Origin: Alsobacter metallidurans
GTDB taxonomy: Bacteria > Pseudomonadota > Alphaproteobacteria > Rhizobiales > Beijerinckiaceae
DNA: 64,000 nt
Direction: 5' to 3'
Assembly (NCBI RefSeq): GCF_014636935.1
Contig: NZ_BMES01000001.1
Coordinates: 2,208,381 to 2,272,380 of the forward strand
Shown: positions 16,383 to 25,439 of the stretch, in pieces
Position numbering within the stretch: the stretch's first letter is position 1
Layout of the letters: every line of letters starts with the position of its first letter
Made by a program: the position numbers and the translations under genes
The notes under the pieces: model-generated
Seen by the model: the letters and a program-made list of their open reading frames with translations, nothing else
The model's database searches: none
What the model was told of the DNA's origin: nothing

Positions 16383-18335
16383 TCAGCTGACCGGCAGCAC
16401 CCGCAACTGCGTCCGGAGCGGCTGCCGGAGGGCGGCCGTCGTCGTGTGGATCACGACGGCCTGCCCGCCCTCCAGCGCGTTGAACGCCGGCGAGAACCAG
16501 GGAGGATCCGCGACGGTGCCGGCTTCCAGCGCAATGCGAACGGGAGCAGCCGGCCTGATGGCCAGCAGTGGCCCACCGTCGTCGTGCACGACGGCGTGAT
16601 CGGCCTTGATCTCGATGCGCAAGGCTGGATGGATATGGAACCTGATCGCGACGGGCCGGTCCGGGCCCGATCCGATCAGGCGATCGGTGACCAGATGTCC
16701 GTCGTCGTCCGGCTCGATCTGGCGTTCGTGCCGGAAGCCGAAGCGTTTCTCATAGCCGCCATGAGACGCTCGGATGCGCCAGACGTCGCCAGGCAAGCGC
16801 TCGTCGAGATTGGCGTCCGTCTTCATGCGCCAGTTGAATGCACCGGAGACAAGGCTCTGAGACCTCCCGTCAATCACCAGCGTGCTGTGCGCGGCTGAGG
16901 AGCGCAGCCAAGCGCGAACCTCGCCGCCGCCGGAATACAGGTAGGTCCCGCTGTCGACGATCACAGGTCGGCCGTCGATATGAAGCCAGAGAGCCAGCGC
17001 GTCGGCGTGGCCATGCGCCGCGATGGATAGGAACCCCAATGGCCCATGGTCAAACGCCAGCATCGTGCGCCGGCCGGCCGCTGCGCCCGAAGCAAACGTC
17101 ATCCCGCCGTGCGGAAATACCTGGACGCCGTCGGGCGCAGCGCCGCCTGCGGGCGGGCTGCCGAACAGGAGATCCCGCCAGTGCGGGTCGCGCTCGGGCG
17201 GGCTGAGTTCTGGCGCGTCCAGCACGCCTGCCAGGCCGGCGAGCACGGAAGCGGCATAGCGCGGCTCGCGATCTGGCGGGCAGGCCAGTACGCGGCCCTC
17301 GTCGTCGTCGCCGATATGGGGCGCGTGGCCGTCGTGGTCGAGCGCATGGCGGAGCGCGTCGCCGGCCCTGCGCAGGCGGACGATGCATTCCGGCGGCAGC
17401 GGATCCCCGGCGTCCGCCAGGAGCGTCGCGCCGAGCGCCAGCATCTCCAGCGTGAAGGCCGTGTAGGTGGGCGACTGTTCGGCACCCCACCCGTCGGCGT
17501 GGAACTGGCTACCCGTCGCGTCAACGAGTATGCCGCGGCCTTCGGCGCGCCAATGCGGGGCCTCAGCGAGGTCCGGGGCCAATAGGGCGGCGACAAGCAG
17601 ACCGAGCCCTTCGGCCACCAGATGGTTGTTGGCCGACGAGAACCGCGACGGAAAGCGCGCCAGCCAGAAACCGTGCGCGGCGACCAGCGCCCGAATGCGC
17701 CGGCGGTCCTCCGGCGAAAGCGCTTCCCCGGCGGCCGCGACCACGAGCGCGACGCTGACGAGTCGCAGGGCGAGTTCGATGCCCGAGTACCAGTTCACGC
17801 CCTGGAAGGGCGGGTTGCCGTCCATCCACGACCGCAGCACGCCGAGGCAGAAGGCGGCGGCCTCGGGATCGCGCTTCTGGATCGCCAGGGCTGCGACGGG
17901 GTGCAGGGCCTGCAGCCGGCTGAGCTCGAAGGCGAACTTCACGTCGCCGCGCCCCTTGGCGTGGCGGAAATCGACGTCGAAGCAATAGGTCGAGGGCGAG
18001 GACCAGGGCGCCCCCGATACGGGGTCGATCGCCCAAATCGCGGGCTCGAAGCGGGTAGGCGGCCACATCTGGCCCAGGAGCGAGAGCCGGCCGTCGCGGG
18101 CCGCCGCGGCCGCTGTTTGCATTCGTGAGGGCAGCGGCTCCGGCCATCCTCCCCGCAGGCGGGTGAAGATCGGCAGGAAGGCCAGCACGCCATCCTGGCG
18201 GTCGAAGCCGTCCCAACCCGCCGCATAGCCTCGCGAGCGGGCGCGCTTCCATTGCTCGCCGAAGCGATGCAGCACTTCGGCGGGGCTCATGGCCCGCAGA
18301 CGTTGCGCGTACCAGCGGAAACGATCGAGTGTCAC
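16383..18335 (-). CDS. Heparinase II/III family protein
   Basis: 650-aa protein started by GTG with GGAG 6 bases upstream. The N-terminal alpha/alpha-barrel domain (about 1-330) carries 'WYSGIELALRLVS' and 'NNHLVAEG', and the C-terminal heparinase II/III-like sheet domain (about 370-620) contains 'AHGHADALALWLHIDGRPVIVDSGTYLY' and 'SSAAHSTLVIDG'. The family holds polysaccharide lyases for uronic-acid polymers. In exopolysaccharide clusters such proteins accompany CapK-like ligases, as here. No signal peptide is evident, so its place of action is unclear. Its partners for synthesis (glycosyltransferases) are not in the window. Confidence 0.85.
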   Translation of the reverse strand: MTLDRFRWYAQRLRAMSPAEVLHRFGEQWKRARSRGYAAGWDGFDRQDGVLAFLPIFTRLRGGWPEPLPSRMQTAAAAARDGRLSLLGQMWPPTRFEPAIWAIDPVSGAPWSSPSTYCFDVDFRHAKGRGDVKFAFELSRLQALHPVAALAIQKRDPEAAAFCLGVLRSWMDGNPPFQGVNWYSGIELALRLVSVALVVAAAGEALSPEDRRRIRALVAAHGFWLARFPSRFSSANNHLVAEGLGLLVAALLAPDLAEAPHWRAEGRGILVDATGSQFHADGWGAEQSPTYTAFTLEMLALGATLLADAGDPLPPECIVRLRRAGDALRHALDHDGHAPHIGDDDEGRVLACPPDREPRYAASVLAGLAGVLDAPELSPPERDPHWRDLLFGSPPAGGAAPDGVQVFPHGGMTFASGAAAGRRTMLAFDHGPLGFLSIAAHGHADALALWLHIDGRPVIVDSGTYLYSGGGEVRAWLRSSAAHSTLVIDGRSQSLVSGAFNWRMKTDANLDERLPGDVWRIRASHGGYEKRFGFRHERQIEPDDDGHLVTDRLIGSGPDRPVAIRFHIHPALRIEIKADHAVVHDDGGPLLAIRPAAPVRIALEAGTVADPPWFSPAFNALEGGQAVVIHTTTAALRQPLRTQLRVLPVS

Positions 18336-18435
18336 GGGGTTCTCCGGCGCAACTCCAGAGAGCAGCGCCGGGGTAACGTCGACCTTAACGGGCGGCAGGC
18401 TGGGCCAGCCTTCCGCCGCATATGGTTTGCCAATC

Positions 18436-19671
18436 CTATTTGCGGCCCTGCCAGCTCGGCATCGGCAACACGGGCGCTTCGGTAGCGACCTCTGCGGGCA
18501 GCACCACCGTGGGCGTGCGGTTGCGGTTCTGAACCGCCGCGGAGCCGATGTTCGGATTGTTGCCCTTGGCGTCGAACTGGATTGGTCCGCCGATCATCAC
18601 GTGCTTCTCGATGTTGGTCTTGCGGATCGCCTCCATCAGGGCCGGACCGTCGGTCGCGCCCGCGCGCTTGTGGGCGTCGGCCGCCACCAGGATCGCCTCG
18701 AAGGTGAAGCCGGCGTTAAAGCAATCCACCGCGAAGCGGTTGCTGGGGTTGGCCTGCTTGAACGAGGCTTCCAGCGCCTGGGTCATGTCCGATTTCGGGT
18801 TCACCCAGGGCAGGTTGAACATCAGATAGTCGGCCAGCGGCCCCACCGCCTGGTAGAACTCCTCGTCATAGAGGCCGGGCGAACCGGGCGAGATGATCGC
18901 CTTCGGCTCGAAGCGCTGGCGCACCATGTCGCGCACCAGCTTGATGGCGTCGCCCGCGCGGCTCACCACCAGCACGAGATCGGGGTTGAGCGAGCGCAGC
19001 TTGGTGACCTCGACGGCGAGGTCCTGCGCCTTGGGGTCGTATGCGATGCTCTCGACCAGCTGGAACGGCATGTTCTGCTTGGGGAAGATCGCGTCCATCG
19101 CGCCGCGTTGGGCGGTTCCAAACGTATCGTTGGCATGCAGGAACACGGCCGACTTGAACTCGACCTTGGTGGCGGCCGAGATGTCCTTGATCAGCCGCAG
19201 GCCGTTGGTGACCAGCGCGCCGCCGGTCTGGAAGTTGCGGACCAGGAACTTGTAACCCTGCTCGGTGATCTGCGGCGCGGCGGCGATGTTGCAGATCAGC
19301 GGGATCTGGCGCTGCTCGGCGGCCTGCGCGATCGCGAGCGTGTGGCCGGAGTCGAAGGCGCCGACCAGACAATGCATGCCGTCATTGATGGCGCGCTCGG
19401 CCTGCGTGCGGGCCGTGTCGGCCGAGGATTCCGTGTCGATGTGGAAGAGCTCGACCTTGTAGCCGAGGTCGGCCAGCACCTTGGGCGCCGCGAGCGCGCC
19501 GCGGTGGCAGCTCTGGCCCGCCTGGGCGAAGAACCCCGAGCGCGGCAGCATGACGCCGACCTTCAAGGTGGCGGCCTGGGCCCGAACAACAGCCGGCGCC
19601 GAAAGGGTCAGCGCGGCCGCACCGGCGACGAAGTGACGGCGGTTTACGCCAGAAACGGGTTTGTGGCTCAC
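18436..19671 (-). CDS. ABC transporter substrate-binding protein, branched-chain amino acid (LivK) type
   Basis: 411-aa periplasmic binding protein. The N-terminus has adjacent arginines in NRRHFVAG (residues 10-17) followed by a hydrophobic stretch and cleavage near VRAQA, consistent with Tat or Sec export. The mature start 'ATLKVGVMLPRSGFFAQAGQ' and 'GYKVELFHIDTESSADTA' fit the type 1 periplasmic fold. It is the likely receptor for livHMGF at 11168-14497 but is separated from it by two polysaccharide-related genes and a plus-strand gene, so the link is inferred. Confidence 0.9.
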   Translation of the reverse strand: MSHKPVSGVNRRHFVAGAAALTLSAPAVVRAQAATLKVGVMLPRSGFFAQAGQSCHRGALAAPKVLADLGYKVELFHIDTESSADTARTQAERAINDGMHCLVGAFDSGHTLAIAQAAEQRQIPLICNIAAAPQITEQGYKFLVRNFQTGGALVTNGLRLIKDISAATKVEFKSAVFLHANDTFGTAQRGAMDAIFPKQNMPFQLVESIAYDPKAQDLAVEVTKLRSLNPDLVLVVSRAGDAIKLVRDMVRQRFEPKAIISPGSPGLYDEEFYQAVGPLADYLMFNLPWVNPKSDMTQALEASFKQANPSNRFAVDCFNAGFTFEAILVAADAHKRAGATDGPALMEAIRKTNIEKHVMIGGPIQFDAKGNNPNIGSAAVQNRNRTPTVVLPAEVATEAPVLPMPSWQGRK

Positions 19672-19762
19672 GGGTCGATCCTCCCAGCAGTCGTTGGGCG
19701 GATCCTAGAGCATTTTTCACGCTGGACGGCTAGGCGCCGCGCGCTCGGATGACGTCGCGAGC

Positions 19763-19966
19763 TTAGGGCCTTGCTGGGCGCTTGAGGGCCTTCGGCAGGC
19801 TGCCGGTCACCACCGGGTCGTACGCGTCCGCGTCGGACGCTACGATGAGGCAGCCGATCTGGTCCTTGGCGCAATTCGGCGTCTTTTCGCCGAACCGGAG
19901 AGGCGACAGGAGATAGACGAGCGCCATCAGCACGACGGCAACGGCGAGTGGCTTGGCGGCTGGCAT
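19763..19966 (-). CDS. Small hypothetical membrane protein
   Basis: 67-aa open frame with one N-terminal hydrophobic segment (VAVVLMALVYLL, residues about 9-20), two cysteines nine residues apart... spaced as CAKDQIGC, and a basic Pro-rich tail. The ribosome-binding site is weak. The protein-like composition and position between two real genes on the same strand support it, but no family was recognised. It may be a periplasmically anchored small protein. Confidence 0.45.
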   Translation of the reverse strand: MPAAKPLAVAVVLMALVYLLSPLRFGEKTPNCAKDQIGCLIVASDADAYDPVVTGSLPKALKRPARP

Positions 19967-20030
19967 GGATCAACGTCCAATTGCTCAATGCGAGCAGCAT
20001 GAACGGAATCCGTTAAGGCGCTGCTAAGCC

Positions 20031-21041
20031 TCAGCCGACCAAGCCTGCCGCCCAGTAGGCCAGCGCACTGATCGCCGCCGACGCGGGAAGCGTCACCACC
20101 CAGGCCACCACGATGTTGCTGGCCACGTTCCATCGCACGGCGGACACCCGCCGCGCTGCGCCGACGCCGACGATCGCACCTGTGATCGTGTGCGTGGTCG
20201 AGACCGGCACGCCCAGCCAGGTCGCCAGAAACAGCGTCAGGGCGCCGCCAGTCTCGGCGCAGAAGCCCTGCATCGGCGTCAGCCGGGTGATCTTCGAGCC
20301 CATGGTGTGGACGATGCGCCAGCCGCCGAACAACGTGCCGATCGCCATAGCGGCCTGGCAGGACAGAACCACCCAGAGCGGCACGTGGAATCCGCCCTCC
20401 ATGTAGCCCTGCGAGTAGAGCAGCACCGCGATGATGCCCATCGTTTTCTGCGCGTCGTTGCCGCCATGGCCCAGGGAGTACAGCGAGGCGCTGACGAATT
20501 GCAGAACGCGGAACGTACTGTCGACCGCGAGTGGCGTCTGGCGCACGAAAATCCAGGACACCATGAGAACCAGCAGCAGCGCCAGGACGAAGCCGACAAG
20601 AGGCGACAGCACGATGGCGGAAGCGGTTTTCGCGAACCCGCTCCAGACGACGGCGCTGAAGCCTGCCTTGGCGAGGCCCGCGCCGACGAGGCCGCCGATC
20701 AGTGCATGCGAACTGCTCGACGGGATGCCGAGCACCCAGGTGATCACATTCCAGGTAATTGCGCCCACCAGCGCGCCGAAGATGACGCGCGGCGTGACGA
20801 TGCTGACCTCGATGATGCCGGTCCCGAGCGTCTGGGCGACATGCAGGCCGAAGAACAGGAAGGCGATGAAGTTGAAGAACGCCGCCCAGAACACGGCGTA
20901 GCGGGGCCGCAGCACCCGGGTCGACACGATGGTGGCGATCGAGTTGGCGGCGTCATGGAGGCCGTTCAGGAAATCGAACAGCAGCGCGACCCCGATGAGG
21001 CCGATCAGCAACGAGAGCGCGATTGGGGCGTCCATGCTCAC
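20031..21041 (-). CDS. pit: Low-affinity inorganic phosphate transporter, Pit family
   Basis: 336-aa inner-membrane phosphate permease (probably metal-phosphate:proton symport). Both duplicated Pit signatures are visible: DFLNGLHDAANSIAT (residues about 23-37) and LGHGGNDAQKTMG (about 194-206), with about ten hydrophobic segments. The GTG at 21041 overlaps the stop of the PhoU-like gene; an ATG two codons later is an alternative. The layout Nudix - PhoU-like - pit resembles the orfA-pit operon of rhizobia, which is repressed by PhoB under phosphate starvation. A PHO-box-like repeat lies upstream of this block. Confidence 0.93.
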   Translation of the reverse strand: MSMDAPIALSLLIGLIGVALLFDFLNGLHDAANSIATIVSTRVLRPRYAVFWAAFFNFIAFLFFGLHVAQTLGTGIIEVSIVTPRVIFGALVGAITWNVITWVLGIPSSSSHALIGGLVGAGLAKAGFSAVVWSGFAKTASAIVLSPLVGFVLALLLVLMVSWIFVRQTPLAVDSTFRVLQFVSASLYSLGHGGNDAQKTMGIIAVLLYSQGYMEGGFHVPLWVVLSCQAAMAIGTLFGGWRIVHTMGSKITRLTPMQGFCAETGGALTLFLATWLGVPVSTTHTITGAIVGVGAARRVSAVRWNVASNIVVAWVVTLPASAAISALAYWAAGLVG

Positions 21042-21682
21042 ACGTGCTCGATGACGATGCCGTTCATCTCATTGGCGACGTCCTCGAACCGGTCCACCAC
21101 CCGCTCGAGGTGCTTGTAGATTTCGGTTCCGACGATGAACGCCATGGCGTCGCCGCCGCGATGGCGGCGGAAGAGGTCGCGCAGCCCCTCGTCGTGCAAC
21201 TCGTCCGAGCGGCCCTCGAGCTTGGTGATGCGCTCGGCGTAGCTGTTGATCGCGCCCGCGTGTTCGCCGATGCGCCGCAGCAGCGGCACGGCCTCGATGG
21301 TGAGCCGGGCGCATTCCACCGTTATGGCCGCCATCTCGCGCATGGGCGGGTCGAACACGCGCTGCTCGTACAGGGTGATCGCCTTGGCGGTCTGGTGCAT
21401 CTGGTCGATGGCGTCGTCCATGGACTGGATCAAGTCCTTGATGTCGCCCCGGTCAAATGGCGTGATGAACGTGCGACGCACCGCCAGCATCACCGCGTGG
21501 GCGATCGCGTCGGCCTCGTTCTCGTGCTTGACGATCTCGGCGCACCAGCGCGGCACGTCGTCGCCGCCTTCCAGCAGCTTGGCCAGCGCATCTGCGCCTT
21601 GCTGCAGCGTCAACGAATGCTGCTCGAACAGGGCGAAGAAGCGATCTTCGCGAGGCAGCAAGGCTCTGAACCAGTTCAGCAT
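21038..21682 (-). CDS. PhoU-like DUF47 family protein (Pit accessory protein)
   Basis: 214-aa all-helical protein of the DUF47/PhoU-like family, usually encoded next to Pit transporters and called Pit accessory protein. 'HENEADAIAHAV' (about residues 53-64) and 'DRFEDVANEMNGIVIEHV' at the C-terminus are characteristic. It probably modulates phosphate uptake through Pit. The stop overlaps the pit start. The Nudix gene ends 9 bases upstream, so the three probably form one transcript. Confidence 0.9.
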   Translation of the reverse strand: MLNWFRALLPREDRFFALFEQHSLTLQQGADALAKLLEGGDDVPRWCAEIVKHENEADAIAHAVMLAVRRTFITPFDRGDIKDLIQSMDDAIDQMHQTAKAITLYEQRVFDPPMREMAAITVECARLTIEAVPLLRRIGEHAGAINSYAERITKLEGRSDELHDEGLRDLFRRHRGGDAMAFIVGTEIYKHLERVVDRFEDVANEMNGIVIEHV

Positions 21683-21691
21683 GATGATCGC

Positions 21692-22135
21692 CTAGACGGG
21701 AGTGGATTGTGTCGTCTTGGATGCGGAAGCGACCGCCGGCAGCATGTCGCGGATCAGGGCTGCCAAACCCGGCTCCTCGACCTGCTCGGCGGCTTCGGCG
21801 ACTGGGAACCAGCGCCGCTTGCGCTGACGCCGCTCGGGCCAGACCTTGAGTTCGGCCGACACCGTCATCGCGAACACCTCGACGGTGCAGAGCAGGCGAT
21901 TGCGGCGCAGCTTTTTCCAGTACGTGAAACCGCCGATCGGCTCAGGCGCAGCGTCGCCTTTCACCCCGGCCTCCTCGAACGCCTCGCGGGCGGCTGCCTG
22001 ATGGGGCTGCTTGCCGCGCATGGGCCAGCCTTTCGGGATCACCCAGCGGCGCGTCTCGCGGGAGGTGACGAGGAGGACCTCGACGCGTCCCTCGATCACA
22101 CGGTAGGGCAGGGCGGCGAACTGCATCGCGGGCAT
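21692..22135 (-). CDS. Nudix hydrolase (DIPP-like)
   Basis: 147-aa Nudix-fold hydrolase. The core Nudix helix is REAFEEAGV (residues 50-58), preceded by 'WVIPKGWPMRGKQPHQAAA'. This K-G-W-P layout, with Lys where many Nudix boxes have Glu, is that of diphosphoinositol-polyphosphate-phosphohydrolase-like bacterial members. The substrate might be a nucleoside diphosphate derivative or (poly)phosphate compound. It is the first gene of the minus-strand block with PhoU-like and pit, a context that fits phosphate metabolism, though this is inference. Confidence 0.88.
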   Translation of the reverse strand: MPAMQFAALPYRVIEGRVEVLLVTSRETRRWVIPKGWPMRGKQPHQAAAREAFEEAGVKGDAAPEPIGGFTYWKKLRRNRLLCTVEVFAMTVSAELKVWPERRQRKRRWFPVAEAAEQVEEPGLAALIRDMLPAVASASKTTQSTPV

Positions 22136-22177
22136 GGCGGGGTGCTAGGCCAGGACTGCGAGTCCGGCAATCGAAAA

Positions 22178-22206
22178 CTGTCATGATTCTGTCGCAGGAG
22201 TTTCAT
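22178..22206. promoter_or_regulatory. PHO-box-like direct repeats
   Basis: Three 7-base half-sites repeat with an 11-base period: CTGTCAT (22178), CTGTCGC (22189) and GTTTCAT (22200). The known PhoB-binding consensus is CTGTCAT repeated every 11 bases. The site lies between the minus-strand Nudix/PhoU-like/pit genes and the plus-strand phosphoesterase gene, so it could act on either or both. No experimental support is available. Confidence 0.65.
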
Positions 22207-22288
22207 CGGGGACCTCTAGCGCTATGGACGCGCGCGCTGTTTGATAAAGGCGGCGGGGCGCACGATCCCGCACCGGGAGGAGAACAGG

Positions 22289-23785
22289 ATGAAGCGCCAT
22301 TCGAAACAGGTCGCGTTTGCGGCCGTTCTCGCCGCCAGCGTCGCCGCGACCACCGCCGCCCACGCGCAGGGCGCGCGGCCCATCGACAAGATCAGCCACG
22401 TGGTTGTGCTGTTCCTGGAGAACAGGTCCTTCGACAATCTGTTTGGGACGTTCCCTGGCGCCGAAGGGATCGAGCAAGCCATCGCGAAAGGCCAGACTCT
22501 GCAGCGCGACGCCTCGGGCAAGCCTTACGACAAGCTGCCGCCGCCGCACAAGAATGGCCCCTTCGACGTGTCTGACAATCCCAAGGAGATCCGTGAGCTT
22601 CCTTTCGGCGACCGCCCGAACGCGCCGTTCGCGATCGACAAGATGGCGCCCGAAATCAGCACGGCCGTGAACACCCGGGATCTCGTGCATCGCTTCTATA
22701 CCAACCGTACGCAGATCAATGGCGGCAAGAACGACCTTTTCGCGGCCTATTCGGACGCCGGCGGGCTCGCGATGGGCTACTATTCGCGCGACGCGATGGA
22801 GAAGTCGACCTTGTGGAAGCTGGCGCGCGACAACGCCCTGCTCGACCACTTCTTCATGGGCGCCTTTGGCGGCTCATTCCTGAACCACATCTACCTCGTC
22901 TGCGCTTGCGCGCCCGTGTGGAACGGCGCTCCCGAGGCGCAGCGCTCCAAGCTCGATGCGGATGGCCGGCCCGTGCCGGACCCCAAGAAGCCAGGCGATT
23001 TCGAGGACAATCGGGTCGTTGCGGCGGCGGATGGCGATTACGCGGTCAACACCGTCCAGTCCGTATTCCTGAACAACGGCGGGCAGGGCGCGAACCTGCT
23101 GCCTGCCCAGACCATCCCCAATATCGGCGACCGCCTCTCGGCCAAGGGCGTCGACTTCGCCTGGTATTCGGGCGGCTTCGACCTCGCGGCTCGCACGGAC
23201 CGGACCGAGGAGGAATCGAAGTATCTCGCCGGGTCGGTCCGGTTCCAGTGGCACCATCAGGCGTTCGCGTATTGGAAGCGCTTTGACCCGACTACCCCGG
23301 GTGGGCTGGCCGAGCGCACAAAGCATCTGAAGGATGTCGCCAAGCTCGACGCCGACATCCAGGCCGGGACATTGCCGCCCGTTACCTTCTACAAGCCGTC
23401 CGGCAAGCTGAACCAGCACCCCGGATACGCCGAGCTCGACAAGGGCGACGGCGAGGTGGCCCGCATCGCCGACCTCCTGGCCAAGAGCCCGATAAAGGAC
23501 AGCTATGCGCTGATCATCACCTATGACGAGAATGGCGGCTTCTTCGACCACGTCGCCCCGCCGAGCGGCCCGGCCGCCGGCGCACGCGCCGACTTCATCG
23601 GCCCGGCCACCCGGGTGCCGACGCTGGTGGTGTCGCCGCTGGTGAAGAAGGGCTTGATCGACCACACCGAGTACGACACTGGCTCGATCCTCAAGCTCAT
23701 CACCGAGCGCTTCGACCTTGAGCCGCTGCCGAGCCCGCGCGTGCAGGCCGTCAACTCGCTCGCGAAAGTCTTCGACGCCAAGTAG
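22289..23785 (+). CDS. Exported phosphoesterase (phospholipase C/acid phosphatase family)
   Basis: 498 aa from the ATG at 22289, with GGGAGGAG just upstream; an in-frame start at 22241 would push the signal peptide inside. The Sec signal peptide is cleaved near AHA (residue 26). It belongs to the phosphoesterase family of phospholipase C and acid phosphatases: ENRSFDNLFG (residues 44-53, metal and catalytic region), 'AYSDAGGLAMGYY', and 'YDENGGFFDHVAPP' near residue 415. It should release phosphate from lipids or monoesters in the periplasm. The PHO-box-like repeat 83-111 bases upstream suggests induction by phosphate starvation. Confidence 0.9.
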   Translation: MKRHSKQVAFAAVLAASVAATTAAHAQGARPIDKISHVVVLFLENRSFDNLFGTFPGAEGIEQAIAKGQTLQRDASGKPYDKLPPPHKNGPFDVSDNPKEIRELPFGDRPNAPFAIDKMAPEISTAVNTRDLVHRFYTNRTQINGGKNDLFAAYSDAGGLAMGYYSRDAMEKSTLWKLARDNALLDHFFMGAFGGSFLNHIYLVCACAPVWNGAPEAQRSKLDADGRPVPDPKKPGDFEDNRVVAAADGDYAVNTVQSVFLNNGGQGANLLPAQTIPNIGDRLSAKGVDFAWYSGGFDLAARTDRTEEESKYLAGSVRFQWHHQAFAYWKRFDPTTPGGLAERTKHLKDVAKLDADIQAGTLPPVTFYKPSGKLNQHPGYAELDKGDGEVARIADLLAKSPIKDSYALIITYDENGGFFDHVAPPSGPAAGARADFIGPATRVPTLVVSPLVKKGLIDHTEYDTGSILKLITERFDLEPLPSPRVQAVNSLAKVFDAK

Positions 23786-23788
23786 GCG

Positions 23789-24334
23789 TCACGCCGAGCG
23801 ACGATCTCTCAGCCGGCTGAAAAAGGCCGCGATCCGCATCCGGGTCGCGGCCGCATAACTTTTGATCGCGATCCAGGCCGGCCGCGAGCGCAACCACGCC
23901 ATCGCGACATCGCGCACGCGCTCCACGAGCAGCGCGATGCGGGCAAACCACGCGATGGTGAGCAGCTTGTCGCGGCCTGCCTGGTAGATGCGCTCCACCA
24001 GCACGAAGCTGGCGCCGTGACCAAGGACCAACGTCGGAATGGCGATCCGCACATGGCCGGTTCCGAGCCAGTAAAGCCCCAAGAGCTTCAGCGGTTCGAG
24101 CAGGACGAATGGTACCAGGAACGCCGCGAGCACCCCGTAGGGCGGCAGGGCGCCGACCGCGTGTTCGAGCCACTGCATGAACTTGAGGCGGCTCAGGAGA
24201 CGGATCAGCGGCCGATACAGCGGCCTGATCAGTTCGTCGGCGAGAACGAACGGCAGGACGACGGCGTCGACCACCGGCCCGAGCACGCGCATCGGGCCGG
24301 TTCGTTTCGGCGGCGGGGGAGACGCGAGCGTCAT
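23789..24334 (-). CDS. Hypothetical membrane protein
   Basis: 181 aa from the ATG at 24334; the longer frame from 24391 would run into the neighbouring aldo/keto reductase gene. The middle contains hydrophobic segments ('YGVLAAFLVPFVLLEPLKLLGLYWLG', then 'RIAIPTLVLGHGASFVLVERIYQAG') and a basic C-terminal tail. It resembles uncharacterised integral membrane proteins of alphaproteobacteria. It ends three bases from the convergent phosphoesterase stop. No function can be assigned. Confidence 0.7.
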   Translation of the reverse strand: MTLASPPPPKRTGPMRVLGPVVDAVVLPFVLADELIRPLYRPLIRLLSRLKFMQWLEHAVGALPPYGVLAAFLVPFVLLEPLKLLGLYWLGTGHVRIAIPTLVLGHGASFVLVERIYQAGRDKLLTIAWFARIALLVERVRDVAMAWLRSRPAWIAIKSYAAATRMRIAAFFSRLRDRRSA

Positions 24335-24371
24335 GCCGCAGCTCGGAGGGCGGTGAGCGCGTTCACTCCGC

Positions 24372-25325
24372 TCAGCCGGCGCTCGCCGCATCCAGCTCGG
24401 CGATGTCCTGGGCGGCGAGCTTGAGGCTCATCGACGCCGCCAATTCCCGCACCTGCTCGACGCTCGTCGCGCTCGCGATCGGGGCCGTAATGCTGGGGCG
24501 GGCGATCTGCCAGGCCAGCGCTACACGCGCAGGCGTCGCGGCGCGCCGGGCCGCCACCGCGTCCAGCGCCGCCAGGATGCGATAGCCGCGATCGTTCAGG
24601 TAGCGGCTGATGCTGCGCGCGCCGCGTGGGCTCTTGCCGAGATCCGCTTCAGATCGGTACTTGCCGGTGAGGAAGCCGGCCGCCAATCCAAAGAACGGGA
24701 TTACGCTCACCTGGTTGGCGAGGCATACGGGCTCGAGCCCGTTCTCGTAGTCGGCCCGGGTGTAGAGGTTGTATTCCGGCTGCATCGTCTCGTAGCGCGG
24801 CAAGCCGTGCTGTTCGGAGAGCGTCAGCGCTTCCGAGAAGCGCTCCGGCGAATAGTTGCTCGCCCCGATGATCCGCACCTTGCCGGCCTTCACGAGTTCC
24901 GCGTAGGCGCCCAAAGTCTCGGCCTGGGGCGTGTCGGGATCGTCCTTGTGCGACTGGTAGAGGTCGATGCGGTCCGTCTGCAGGCGGCGCAGCGATACCT
25001 CCACGGCTTGGCGGATATAGTCGGGCTTCAGCCCGACCTTGCCGTCGCCCATGTCCATGCCGACCTTGGTGGCCAGCACGATGCGGTCGCGATTGCCGCG
25101 CGCCTTCATCCACTTGCCGATGATGGTCTCCGACTCGCCGCCGACATGTCCCTCGGCCCAGCGCGAATAGACGTCGGCCGTATCGATAAACGTAAGCCCG
25201 GCCGCAAAGGCGGCGTCCAGCACCTCGAAGGAGCGCGTCTCGTCGATGGTCCAGCCGAACACGTTGCCGCCCAGGCACAACGGCGGAACGGCAATGTCGG
25301 AGCGGCCAAGGGTGCGAGTTTCCAT
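24372..25325 (-). CDS. Aldo/keto reductase
   Basis: 317 aa from the ATG at 25325, which has AAAGGA about 8 bases upstream; an earlier start at 25361 is less likely. It has the NADPH-dependent aldo/keto reductase TIM barrel with the catalytic tetrad readable as Asp48, Tyr53, Lys87 and His126 (contexts FIDTADVYS, ATKVGM, LYQSHKDD). The C-terminal part shows 'VALAWQIARPSITAPIASA'. The natural substrate is unknown. It is transcribed away from nadE; the shared 212-base gap probably holds both promoters. Confidence 0.92.
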   Translation of the reverse strand: METRTLGRSDIAVPPLCLGGNVFGWTIDETRSFEVLDAAFAAGLTFIDTADVYSRWAEGHVGGESETIIGKWMKARGNRDRIVLATKVGMDMGDGKVGLKPDYIRQAVEVSLRRLQTDRIDLYQSHKDDPDTPQAETLGAYAELVKAGKVRIIGASNYSPERFSEALTLSEQHGLPRYETMQPEYNLYTRADYENGLEPVCLANQVSVIPFFGLAAGFLTGKYRSEADLGKSPRGARSISRYLNDRGYRILAALDAVAARRAATPARVALAWQIARPSITAPIASATSVEQVRELAASMSLKLAAQDIAELDAASAG

Positions 25326-25406
25326 GCGGAATGTCCTTTTCTGATCTGCGGCGCAAACCATAACGGGGGCTCAACGCACGCGCCGCACAAAATGGGGCGC
25401 CGTCGC

Positions 25407-25435
25407 TTCTCATCCACGTGGGTCGCAACTATAAT
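25407..25435 (+). promoter_or_regulatory. Candidate sigma70-type promoter of nadE
   Basis: A perfect TATAAT (25430-25435) lies 17 bases after TTCTCA (25407-25412, four of six matches to TTGACA). It is about 100 bases upstream of the nadE ATG and in an AT-rich patch unusual for this GC-rich region. Confidence 0.5.
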
Positions 25436-25439
25436 CTTT

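Noticed and set aside
18289..19752. 487-codon plus-strand frame opposite the LivK-type gene
   Set aside because: Antisense shadow; the minus strand has a signal peptide and type 1 periplasmic fold wording.
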